This document shows, piece after piece, positions 1 to 11,337 of a DNA stretch of 64,000 bases. Position numbers and translations under genes: made by a program. Source of the stretch: Bedellia somnulentella (lineage: Eukaryota > Arthropoda > Insecta > Lepidoptera > Bedelliidae). Within the stretch, counting starts at the first letter, position 1, and every line of letters starts with the position of its first letter. The notes under the pieces were generated by a model. That model worked only from the letters and a program-made list of their open reading frames with translations. It had not been told where the DNA came from and ran no database searches. The DNA is taken from positions 13,222,401 through 13,286,400 of the forward strand of contig OY755175.1 in the NCBI GenBank assembly GCA_963576735.1, in the 5' to 3' direction.

Positions 1-122
1 CTCCTGTTCAGGGGACTGCCTGTACTGAATAGGGAAAGTTAAATAAATATACGGACATATAATAACATCCAGTTAGCCCCAAGCTAAGTAGAACTTGTAT
101 TATGGGATACTAACTCAACGAT

Positions 123-342
123 GAGTGAACTCAATGAGAGAACAATGAGATGGACGGACCAAATCAAAGCAGCGCTGGATGACCCCCTGTACCAATGCAC
201 CAAAAAAACAGCCCTCAGAGAGGAATGCGCTTGTGGGTATTATATTCTTTGGAGGAATGGCGACGAATTGTGCGGCGGGTCACCCAACCAAAATGACGAC
301 CACGACCACTCTGTCAAGAGTGTTACGACTGAGAAGAAGAAG
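123..342 (+). mobile_element. 5'-truncated LINE tail fragment with target duplication
   Basis: The reading frame here (RWTDQIK..., then DHDHS...) resembles the extreme C-terminus of non-LTR retrotransposon ORF2 proteins, and it ends in a GAA-rich 3' tail. The insert is bounded by an identical 11-bp direct repeat, AACTCAACGAT, at 112-122 and 343-353. That is the footprint of target-primed reverse transcription with heavy 5' truncation. The flanks (about 40-111 and 354-470) look like an older interspersed repeat, so this is a nested insertion. It is not a functional gene. The clade assignment is uncertain. Confidence 0.6.
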
Positions 343-582
343 AACTCAACGATATATTTAATATTATATAATAAACATATAAATAGCATCCGAGACTAAA
401 AAAAATGTGCTCATCACATAAATGTTCCACTCAGCAGAATCCTATCCACTCGGCCACGGACGTCGTCAAGTAGTTGAAGCACTATAGGAATTGGCTGGGA
501 CACAGATTAAATTTACACCATTTACTAAAGTTGGCTATCAATAACTCAGACAATTTTATTCACAATGCTCCGTAGTCAGGTC

Positions 583-680
583 ATCATCATCATCATCATT
601 CAGCCAAAAGACGTCCATTGCTGGACATAGGCCTCCCCTAAAGATTTCCACAACGACCGGTCCTGCGCTGCCCGTGGTCA
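583..680 (-). repeat. Interspersed repeat fragment with (TCAT)n end
   Basis: A short (TCA)n/(TCAT)n run is followed by a segment resembling a very common lepidopteran repeat (the 'cattgctggacataggcctc' type). In this orientation it reads as the 3' end of a minus-strand LINE-like element with a GATGAT tail. The same kind of GATGATG tail closes the RTE-like fragment at 45173-45424. The family assignment is from memory of such repeats, not from a second copy in this window. Confidence 0.45.
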
Positions 681-3600
681 GGTAAAAAAAATAAAATAAC
701 AATAAAGTTTCATTACATATTTTAATTTTATCTACAAAACAAACAAAAGTGAATATTCCACTATACGGTACAAACTAAAGGAGACCAGTGCATTTCACCA
801 ATATGTTGGACATATTTATATAATATTGAATATTGTTCTACAAAATTACCACAAGTCTTTGGCACGTTATCTTTGAATAGAACAAAGACTCGATTCCTAG
901 CTACTTTCAGTTCTGCGATTCTTACACCTATTATTTACAATTAATTTTACACTCCGAAGGGCGAGTAATAGATCTTAATCATTTATGATATTACTAGAAA
1001 GTAAAATATAGCCTACATGTATGTAGAACTATAGTACGTATTCAAGAATATTGTATCTCTACTATGAACTAAAATATCCAATATGCAAATAGTCAGATTC
1101 CAAACTAAAATCATTGTTGATATCAAGAAATTACATAAAAATCCCATGGAAACTATAGAGTATTACACAATCCATAAAAAGCGTAACTTTTATCTATGTT
1201 TGATTATTCGTATAAAATATATGGGTTTCTTTTATTCCATTATTATTATTCTTTTCATTTATTGCCCTTTATTTATGTTTACCTGAACTTATTATTAATT
1301 GCATTATCATGCCTGGTTAAGTAAGAATTTAAATTACAAGTCATATTTTGTACGTGTACAATGTTGTCAGATGTAGCAGCAAATAAATATTATTCTTTTC
1401 TTTTTCTATATATTAGTTCGTTGGTTAGTGAAAGTTCAAAAAAATACAATAGTTACAAAACATCTCAATGATTAATTAATTAAAACTATCATTGGATGCG
1501 ATTCGAAGTAATTTGGGTTCAAGCTAAATGAGGATGTTTTCAAAGATACATTTTGTATTGGCACTGTTCTCTAAAAACAAAATAAAATTATGTTTGTACG
1601 AAAATAATTGATATTATTTTAAACACAAAAAAACTATCACATCCCATCAAATAAATATTTTTTTAATATACCAACACGGTCGCACAGTTTATATAATCAT
1701 ATAAATTGCATCACCTTGGGATTATGTAAGTAACTATTCCGCGAATCCAATAAAATGTTCAATAAACTCTAGAGCATAGTGCATTTTACGAAAACAATTA
1801 CTAGGTCATTTAGCATTAGTATCAGCTACAATGTTATATACAAATTTTAAATAATATTACTGAAGAACTTCATATTAATCAACACAACTACATGTCATAA
1901 TATTACGAACAATGAAATCCAGCATAAGTACATAAAATGACTATCAAGATAAATGATAATTTATGAAACCATAAAATCAGTAATAGAATCGTTTTTAAAT
2001 ATCATTATTTTCGCGTAAATTTCTACAACTTATAAAGTGATTAAAAATGAAATAAACTTCGAGATCGACTCGAATTATAGAACTACTCTTATTTTCCTCA
2101 TAATAACACCTCAGCCTTCCCGTGAACATGATAACTGAAAAATTTTCGAAACGTCGGGCTTTAAAAACCATGTGATAACACGCTATTAAATATCTGAAAA
2201 TCAATAGCTGATTTAATCCAATCGTGAAAGTTTTAGAAAATACTACTCTTATTCAGTTCATATACATAGGAAGAAATAGGAAGGAAGGGACCAAATAGAA
2301 AGAAACTGCTTATTTCTGTTTGCCAACGTGACATGACATTGCTATTATTTTGCGGCCAAATATTCAATGTTGCTAAGTCTTAACATATTATTTTATTGCT
2401 ATTCAACACATATGGGTAGAATTTCTTTGGGGTCTGAATTTTTTTTATATTGACAAATATCCCTGTCTATGGATAATATTATATGAGAAATTAAAAACTT
2501 TTATGTAAAACGTCAATTCCAAAATCAATTCATAACACAAATTAATGCTACATTCACTTCCAATATCAATTCTGAGCTGTATTGTTTTTTTAAACCTAAC
2601 TATTTTGTTGCAATGACTGTTAAGTCAAAAATACTTAAAGATACTCGTATATTTAGCTTAAAACAACAATAATATATTTGATTTACGTTGACTAAATGAA
2701 ATAATTCATATTATTTCAAAACCACATGCCGGTTTAGGACACTTGCGACGATTGTGTCGGAAGATGAATGGTTGTCGCTGTTAAAGTTATAAATTCGTAT
2801 ACTCTTTAATAGTTTTAACATCGATGACCATACAACTTGCGACACAATTGCCTACATATTCAAAAAACATAATAACATTAAAATTCTACTAATATAGATG
2901 ACTCCTACTAAAAAGTGAAGGAGCGCGAATAGTCTATCGTAAAGGGAATACATTGTACAAGAAGTTTTAATAATTGAGTATTATACATTGTAATGAGAAG
3001 CTCTAATCGGTGGCATTTCACTAATACAAAGGAAGATATGTCTAAATATTATCACACATACATTACAATCATACGCGATTCCAGATCGCTTTTATAACAA
3101 TTTAATACTACTTAAAAGTGAAAATTGTGCTCATAGAGTTACAACATAGATAAGTATGAGCGAATGTAATAAAGAAAATTCCCCTGCTTTTCTATTCTCA
3201 ATTCAGTGGTATGCTTAATACTAAACTACGCAAAATGCAGCACCCGACCTCCTACAGACGTATGCCTATAAAGATGAGCACTTTTACATCAAATGCATAC
3301 ATCTGTGTATGAAATAAAGCGCGGCAATTTTCTTTATTTTTTATTGTCATAGATTTTTGCAAACTCGCGCTCAAAAATAATGCTTTTGAGACAAATATTT
3401 AACTTTTTGTATAATGAAAAGGAGTTCTTAATTGTTACAAAATTCTGTCTCCTACGTTTCATTAAATTTTGTCTCATAAGCTATCATTATGGTTCATATG
3501 TTCATCAAGATTCTTGAAGCCATATGGCTATCATATGGCTTCATCTTACTAACGACGACTCATGTTCATGTGTTCATTAAACATTCAAACACTGATGATG

Positions 3601-5040
3601 GTGACTAGTGTCCTGTCAGATTGAAAATTATTGTACTTCGAAATTAACATTAATTTGCAGTGTTGTTCTGTGGTTATTTATTTACATTTATGTAACTTAG
3701 ACAATTCCTACTATTAGTTCTAATTGGCTAAAAAATCCCCAATATGGCTACTTCCTATCGACCTAACCAATACTTAATGGTAGGCACAGCACGATGATCC
3801 CATGGTATGTTTTTAGAAGGCGAAAACTTTTATCGGTCTGAACCAAAATAATTTCGTTATGGGTTTTACAGTTTAGTACGCACTAACAGAAACTACTTCT
3901 ACTATCACAAATTAGATAAACTGAATCGTTAATAAGAAATATGTTCATCTAACAACGACTTGGTTAATGCTAAAATATCTAAGGTTTTGAATATCTTGAG
4001 GCTTCGTAGGAATTTAGTAGTGAGCTAATCATGAATCTTATTATTATTCATCAACCCCAAATTGAAATATCTTAGTACAAATTCAAGACATAAATAATAT
4101 GGTACAAACTGAAAGAAGGATTAGCCTACGTATTAGTTGGTCTCAAATAGCAGAATGGCACAGTATGCTATTCTAAAAATGTCATTTCTACAATCATTAC
4201 CCGTATAAGGTCGTTTTCATTAGCTTATAAGGCTTTTTAAATTGCTACTACAGATACCTTACCAGTAAAGAACACAAGTTGCTTTTGCCATGAACAATAT
4301 CAGTCAATCTAAGTTTTGTATCAATTCAAATCTCGAGGCACTTTTAATTCCTTTGTGTTGTATCAAAATAGATTTCGAGTGTATTGGCACGATAATAAGT
4401 TGGTAAATCGTATGTTTGTAGCTATTTTTGTTATTATACGTTAATTCCATTATTTTTAATTGTATCACTTCTAAAATGTACCTTAGTCTGTTGAGCGTAA
4501 TCTGCATTACTAGAATACTACATTGTGGGAGAAATAGGTGGTTAGCTGTTAGCTCAGCTCAATTGTCATTACATTTCAACCAATGGTATCCCTAGAAAAA
4601 AATCCTTAAACTAAGAAAAACTCCAGACCAGTAATGGAGGTCTGAGATGACGCCAATTTGATAATGGGACTTGTATGTCAGTGCAAAGCGGCCAGTACCT
4701 ATATAACTGGCCTGAGTCTAAACCGAAGGTGCACTTTGCTAATATACGTCTAGGCCAAAGTAGGCTGGAAGTTCTCTAAATGCGTCCTTCGCCCGCATTT
4801 TCTAGACTAGTGTTTTTACTTAGTCCAAGGATCACTCATTCACTCATAGTAATAAGAGACTACACGCTCTCACACGTCTCATGTAATGGATATAGTATAA
4901 TGTCGTCTATTTATTTCAATCTTAAAATTATTTCGTGGTAACTACAATTCACTTCACTTTTGTATTTTAAGTATTTAAATATATACTTTCCAAATACGAC
5001 CCATTTTAGATTATAGCTGGTATAATAATTATACATCTAA
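681..5040. other. Gene-free AT-rich stretch
   Basis: I found no coding exon, RNA gene or clear mobile element. Open frames are short and low in complexity, as expected by chance in AT-rich DNA. This lies beyond the 3' end of the Lrch gene. Confidence 0.5.
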
Positions 5041-5600
5041 AGCACATCCTGAAACACTTCAATACCATTCCACTACTTCTATTATCAGTTTAACTGCCAT
5101 ATTTCAAACCAAATGTTCCAGTTATCGCACACAGCCATAGAATAGTGCGGAGCTAACGCCAGCACCCTCCGCTAGATGGCGGGCGCGACGAAAGCAAAGT
5201 TTTCTTGGGAGAGGAACAAAGTTCTTGGCTTTGAAATATTTACTTTACAATTAAAACCATCCGAATTAAACCATCACATGACTATCTATTTTACCTGTCA
5301 GTTTTGGACATGTACCTTCACAAATATTTCAGTATCACACCACTACTGTTATCAGTTCAACTGCCATATTTCAATCCAAACGGTCCAGATAACTCCTTAG
5401 TTAGTTCACACAGCCATAGAATAGTGCGGAGCTAACGCTAGCGTTGACCGCTAGATGGCGGGCGCGACGACAGGCAAAGTTTTCGTGGGAGAGGAACGAA
5501 GTCCTTGCCTTCGTAGTAACTCTGTGACGGTGATCGCTACTTGCACTGTACCTTTACCTTCTAATACGTCTGCTGCACAGCACATCAGCTTCTGGAAGGG
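5041..5600 (+). repeat. Diverged tandem duplication, about 270-bp unit
   Basis: Two diverged copies of one unit lie in tandem. The block 'ttatcagttyaactgccat' occurs at 5082 and 5349. The block 'cagccatagaatagtgcgg' occurs at 5132 and 5411. Each copy continues through a GC-rich 'ctagatggcgggcgcgacga' segment into 'caaagttttcntgggagagg'. The spacing changes from 267 to 279 because of a 12-bp insertion near 5396. Short open frames run through both copies but match nothing I recognise. Confidence 0.75.
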
Positions 5601-8600
5601 GTTTCGGGATATTGAGATGAATTTGTTATTTTCTAAACACATCAAGGGTAGATTAGGCGTTTATTTGATAGAATATGGGTAACAATAAAGTACATAACAT
5701 AAAGCATGGATGTTAAATTTAATATTGCATTTAAACGATTTTCTTGAGGAACATAAAAAAATTTGGTGTAGTTCATTTCCTCAGTGAAATGGAAGGGGTA
5801 ATAGACTGGACACGTATACGTCGCAATCGCAAAATAATTATTTTTTTGCAAAAATTTTACAAAATCAATGAAACCTCAGCAAAACAGGAATGATTTTGAA
5901 CATTACTTTCTCATTCCTTTGCGAGTACAAAATGTGTGGCAAGTGACAAAGCGTAAATTGGCAATATTAGTAACAACCTACCACTAGCAGCCATATTTTT
6001 CATTATCTCTTCTATTAAGTGTACTGATAACGAGCTGTACACTTTAACAGGTCCATCATCCTTATGTTTAAGCCCCAGCGAAAAGGGGTAAGGGTAAGTA
6101 CATACATACAAATACTACGCCATAAATTCCCATTGAGGTAGGAAGAGACTGTCGATCGTCGCAAACCCCTCTAGCTTCGTTTACACAACACCTGCGTGTG
6201 TGTTCTCCGTGGTCGCCCTCTACTAACATTACCTTTCACATTAGCTCTTTGAACCTTTTTAGGTAAGTAAGAAGTGTGAGGTAAGAACTAAAAGCCAAAC
6301 AATATATATTATTATTTTTATTCAAAGAAAAATTAAGTACAGAATTTTATCCAAGAAATACAAAAAAAAACAATCAAAATAGAAAAAGAAGGTGGAATTG
6401 CCTGTTTAAAAGGCAAGTTTAAATCAAATGATATACAAAAAAAAATATCTAAATCTATATAAAATAGGCGAAATCTCAAACAATACTGCATCAAAAGACT
6501 AAAGATAAATTAAATTCAATACAACAATTTTACAATACCTAATAGAAGTTATTAAAATTAATAGTGTATTACTCCTACATAGCTGCATTCTCATAGCCTA
6601 TCCTCAGATAATTTCATAATACTGACTAAGACAAAAAAAGGTTTGATGCCAAATAATAATAAAATGTAATGATTTTTTTTTTCTATTAAGGAACTAACCA
6701 AAAACCCAAACAAAACAAGAATGGAACTTTATAATGCATTTTTATTTTCAGTTAATGTTTTATAGGGCAATTTTATAATTGAAATGAGAAGATTTTTACC
6801 ATGTCACTGTCATAGTTAGAAAAACTATAAAAAAATAACGTAATATTAATAACAAAACAAATGTTGGAAAAGTACGGAAAGTAAGTATGTTATTTTTTTT
6901 ATTAAATTAAAGGTTTATATTACCTATGTGTTAATGCTTCCAATTAATGCATTATTGCTTACATCAACATTTGAACTTCAACAAATTCACATTTAAGAAT
7001 GAAAGTTTTAGTTTTCTTCGTCCTGCATTCTGAGAGGCACTCCACATTTTTATATATTACCATCAAACATTTTATTATGTTTAATTACATATTAATGAGG
7101 ATACTATTTCTTGCCAATTTCGTATAAAATCTGTCAGTAAAAATTTAAAGGGTTGTTTACATGTTCGTTATATCCAGCGATTGTGTTGAGACATAGTTTA
7201 TGATTTTTTTGTTTTTTTTTTTGTTACATTAGTTTTTTTCCAATTATAGTAACGCACAGCTTAATTTTACACAAGTAAGTACCTACTACCTACCCAAGCA
7301 CCACAAGCTATACTGACAAGTAACATATTACTGTGCAAGTGCTAATATATTATTTTATAATAATACTTGAAATCCTAGGTCGTATTCAAAATTGTACTCG
7401 TACATTTAAAGCTGAATTACTTAAAACTTATAAACCAAAACAAGCAAAACCTTTTGGACCATGTAAGACAATGATTTTTATAATCTGAATTAGTATAAAT
7501 CCATAAAACATTTGGAAGTAATAACGAATTATAATAGACCTATAACAAAATTCATGAAAATACAAGTAAAGAAATAATCATAGCAGTCTTTAGAGTGTGT
7601 CATCTTTGGAACATTGCTCAATCAGCATATATATTGTGTTTTTGTAAAATTTGTACAATTACTTGATAAGCTATTGGCATCGGAATTGGCATTATACAAA
7701 TGCTTTTTGTTCACTGGAATAATTGCAAAACCAATAAAAAGCCTCTGTAAAACAGTCTTCAAATGACCTAGCACTAAAACTCTAATTTTTAAATCCTATT
7801 AAATATAACGATATGATCCGATTAAGGCATACTTGATTATTCTTATCATATAAGACGTATTGTTAAATATTAGCTTAGCTTTCTAAATTTTTAAACATCC
7901 TACTTCTGAAGTACATTTATAAGAAAGATCTGTCAGTCAATGCTTGCATTCAGAAAAATAAAGTGTTGGCAAAAATTAAAACCTTTGTTTAGGTAGTAGC
8001 GATGGAAAGAAAAAGATTAATAAATCTCAAATATATTTAAGAAAAACCATTTAATGAAAGGGCTGAGAGATTAATACAAAACTGGTAATGATAGTAGATG
8101 ATTTTTAAACAAGTTTTGTTTAAGAATACAATTTGAAGCAATAATTTGTTTGCAACTGTCAAACAATTCGTTATTGGTAGAAATCTGCAACAAGGATATG
8201 ACAAATGTAATGATCATATGCAGATCACAAGTGTATTGTGAATTGTTGTAAATAAGGAGGAGGTAATGTATCAACTGCATAATTTTTGTTTAGTTGATAT
8301 CTATGATTTAAATGTGGTTCTAAACAATAAGCGAATGTGTTTATGAGACCCTTCGTGACCAAGTACCAAAGTTGGTATTCCAACACTAACATAAAACTTG
8401 AGAAAGAAATTCAAACATTCCATTTTTCTGAATAAGTCATATAACTTCATTGCACCAATATGAATAAGTATCTAAAGTAATAATTTAGGAAGGTTAACTC
8501 ATAACCATAACATGTCCTACTTTAAGGATATATATTTGTAAATCTTAAACTAATTTAATACTGAGATCTTAACTTTCCAATTCAGTGATAAATTAATGTA

Positions 8601-8998
8601 ATACATCTTAATATTAATTATAGAATAAAAATAAATGCATACCATTGGAATGGAGAAAATTTTATTCAGACCATATTAATTAAATACCATTCAAAGAATA
8701 GTTTAGAAGCTTCAGAAAAACAGAAAATAATGGTTTTATTATTTAAGTAACCACTTAGGAGTACAGTAAATACCTTATAGGTTATATAAAAGAAAAAGCC
8801 TCAAAATTTATAATACATTATCAATCAACTTTTATTCAATTGTAATTTCAATATGGCAAATAATTTTATACTAAACGTATTATGCACTCGCATTCGATGA
8901 CGATTCTTATTTTGAAGAAACAGGTACATATATATTCTTAGTTATATTTATTATAATTCACTGGGCAACCAACCAAAGATCATTGCATTTATATTGCA
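5601..8998. other. Gene-free AT-rich stretch, one probable old repeat
   Basis: I see no gene. Around 5925-6240 the sequence (ending 'acaacacctgcgtgtgtg') resembles a known lepidopteran interspersed repeat, but no second copy lies in the window. The rest is AT-rich with homopolymer runs. Confidence 0.4.
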
Positions 8999-9084
8999 CT
9001 AGCTTTTTGCCCCGCGACTTCGTCCGCGTGGACTTCATTTTTTGCATCCAGTTTACATAATACCAAAATACCGAAACACTGTCT

Positions 9085-9310
9085 CAACTTCTGTTTTTTA
9101 TATTTATAATCCCGCGGGCGTTGTAAATGACATAAAGGACATTGAGGCTTTTTAAGTGATTGTTGGGCGATGCAGTTTGTGACCCATCACTAACAACCTT
9201 TATTAACCTATCTTTTATCAATATATTTCCAAAATTGGATGAAGAATTAGTATCTCCGAAGCTATGGCCACCCTTTTATGGAATTTATGGTTGTTAGCAT
9301 ATATTCATGA
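9085..9310 (+). repeat. Family B repeat, degenerate copy
   Basis: It shares the core 'ttgggcgatgcngtttgngacccatcac..caacctttatt' and the 3' part 'gctanccnccctttt..ggnatttatgg' with the better-preserved copies at 36803 and 61711. It sits inside the Helitron and is older than most other copies. Confidence 0.6.
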
Positions 9311-9735
9311 ATGATTGATAGTTGGATTTCATAAATTCAATCGCACCAAGTTTTATTATAAAATGTAAAAAAACTCTATATTAACTTTCATTTGCTATAT
9401 CAACCCGTTAGGGGATGAGTTCCAAAAATTCCTTTTTAATTGTTCATAAGAATCATGAAACAAATATACCAAGTTTTTATGTTCAGAAATGAGAATATCT
9501 TTAGTAAGTACAGATACGGATAGTAGTTTGGCGCTGCGGCGACGGCCCGGTGCTGCCCCCTACACTGACCGTTGGTGATAGTGGGAGAGCTTGCAGCGAT
9601 TGCTCGGCAATATAGGGATGATTAGTGGTGGATCTCCTTCCAAAATAATCGCTAAATTGAAGGGATAGTGCTTGTTATTATTATATATAGTGTTATTTTA
9701 AGCTGACAAAATTTTTTTTTACAAAAAGCTTGAAT

Positions 9736-9832
9736 TACCTGAGATACGAACCCGGGACGATTGATTCATAATAGTTCTAATTAAATATTCATAGTAGTTA
9801 GTTATACCGCTACGCCACGGAGACGTTACCGG
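9736..9832 (-). repeat. tRNA-derived SINE fragment
   Basis: On the minus strand it reads CGTGGCGTAGCGGTATA (box A-like), an AT-rich insert, then GGTTCGTATCTC (box B-like). This layout suggests a tRNA head with a long central insert. No intact tRNA cloverleaf can be drawn, so I call it a SINE or tRNA relic. Confidence 0.5.
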
Positions 9833-10565
9833 GGCGGTGTCAAATTTTTATTACGCTTTATTTCACATTAGTCTTACTATTGATAAACAAATTTGTCATT
9901 TAAATTGATGAAACCCCTTCATCTTTCCAAAATGAACATTAACAAAGTGTCTGATGTGAATTCCATCGATGATAAAAATAATCGCTGCAATATTTTGAGC
10001 CATATATGAGTTAAGGTTTTTTGATGTTCCTATGAGAACTCTTGCGGATTCCTTAGTTTCAAGGAATCGTCGTCGTTTCATTTAGTTTCTATATTTACAT
10101 GTTAATATTCGTTTGCAATATAAGTAGATGTAAAAAAAAATGTATACGATAAAAAAATAGTACATCATGGCTCGGGAGTTCCTTATTTTCGGGGATGCAT
10201 TACCGTACCATTAAGCTTCTAAATTTTGATTTTTATATTAGTTTACAATATTTTACGTTGTTTTAAACGATACACAGCGCCATCTCCAATGCATTTAGTA
10301 AGCAAACAATATTTTTGATTTCCCGTGGGAACATATTTTTTCCGGGATAAAAAGTACCCTATTATTTAATTTAGACTTCTAACTACACGTCTGAAAAATT
10401 TCAAAGCAATCGGTTCAGTATTTACGGCGTGAACGCGGAACAAACAAACAAACAAACTCACTTTCCCATTTATAATATTAGTATGGATTAGTATTGCTAT
10501 GATTCCAGAATCATCATCGAATGAGAGTCTGCCTTACTTATCAACTATTGTTTGTAAGTGGAAAT

Positions 10566-10571
10566 TTTATT
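10566..10571 (-). terminator. Candidate Lrch polyadenylation signal
   Basis: AATAAA on the minus strand, about 100 nt downstream of the Lrch stop codon at 10672. It is the first such hexamer after the stop. Confidence 0.45.
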
Positions 10572-10671
10572 CGCACTGGCAATTTTTGAACTACATATTT
10601 TCGGCGTGTTTACCCGTAACAGTATTCTAGTCTACCTTCCGAAAGGCACAATTGATTATTACAATACTATC

Positions 10672-11337
10672 TTAAAGTGGAAAATAGTACAAAATTATAA
10701 CAGACAAAAAGAATGCTCCCAAACAGAGGCTTGTAAATAGCACCCTGTTTTCTTCATTAGCTTCTGTGGTCTTGTTAAGTTCCTTATTAAGGTTGTGTTT
10801 TATATTCAAGTTCATTTTATCCCTGTCGTATCTAGCAGTCTCTTCGATCACTGGGGAATCCACTGTATCGTATACTTCTAAATTATCACCGTTCAAATCG
10901 CCGCCGATCTTGTAAAACGGCATCACAAATTGGACTTTATTGCAAGTAGAGTAAGACTCTTTCGCCACGAATTCCGCATTACTCTTTTGTACTTCACGAG
11001 CTATGTAGTGTATATTTTCGATATACTGCAAGTTATTATTCTCTGGAGTCAGCTGAAACTCTTCAGTTTCATCGAAAATTTCTTGTTGTGTTTCGTGTGC
11101 GTAATTAAAGTTGCTGACATACTTATCTTCGTTTCTGCGGTATATATGTGATCGGTCTTCGAGCATAGTGGAGTAGCATGAATCTTCTTCGTAACTAAAT
11201 TCGGTCTGGTTGAGATCCTTTGGCGAGGGAGGTGTGGCGTGTGCTAGAGCAATCACTGTGAATGCAATTCGTTCCAAATTTTCCTCATCTTGCTCTGGTT
11301 CTGGTGCCAATATGTCTTCCGGAGAACAGATGACCTC
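10672..11337 (-). CDS. Lrch: Lrch coding exon 11 (CH end, acidic tail, TM anchor)
   Basis: Acceptor TGTTGCAG|GAG. It encodes EVICSPEDIL and LERIAFTVIALA, the last CH helices. A roughly 160-residue polar, acidic, tyrosine-containing region follows, and then LFTSLCLGAFFLSVIILYYF as the final hydrophobic segment two residues before the stop. The tail is long enough to span a membrane with no lumenal domain behind it, which is the architecture of a C-terminal tail anchor. Some vertebrate LRCH proteins also carry a C-terminal membrane segment. Confidence 0.88.
   Translation of the reverse strand, partial: EVICSPEDILAPEPEQDEENLERIAFTVIALAHATPPSPKDLNQTEFSYEEDSCYSTMLEDRSHIYRRNEDKYVSNFNYAHETQQEIFDETEEFQLTPENNNLQYIENIHYIAREVQKSNAEFVAKESYSTCNKVQFVMPFYKIGGDLNGDNLEVYDTVDSPVIEETARYDRDKMNLNIKHNLNKELNKTTEANEENRVLFTSLCLGAFFLSVIILYYFPL

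Larger units (their letters stand above)
8999..10487 (-). mobile_element. Non-autonomous Helitron (composite)
   Basis: Read on the minus strand, it starts TCCATACTAATATTATAAAT at 10487. It ends in a hairpin-forming GC-rich stretch (GGACGAAGTCGCGG) followed by CTAG at 8999. The flanking bases are A on the 5' side and T on the 3' side, as expected for Helitron insertion between A and T without target duplication. It carries no Rep/helicase frame. The interior contains a degenerate family B repeat (about 9085-9310), a GC-rich patch (9520-9640) and a tRNA-like SINE fragment (9736-9832). Its 5' end lies about 185 bp beyond the Lrch stop codon. Confidence 0.7.

Noticed and set aside
121..399. 92-codon open frame starting with MSELNER
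   Set aside because: It covers a truncated LINE tail and runs on into an unrelated repeat beyond the target duplication. Not a host gene.
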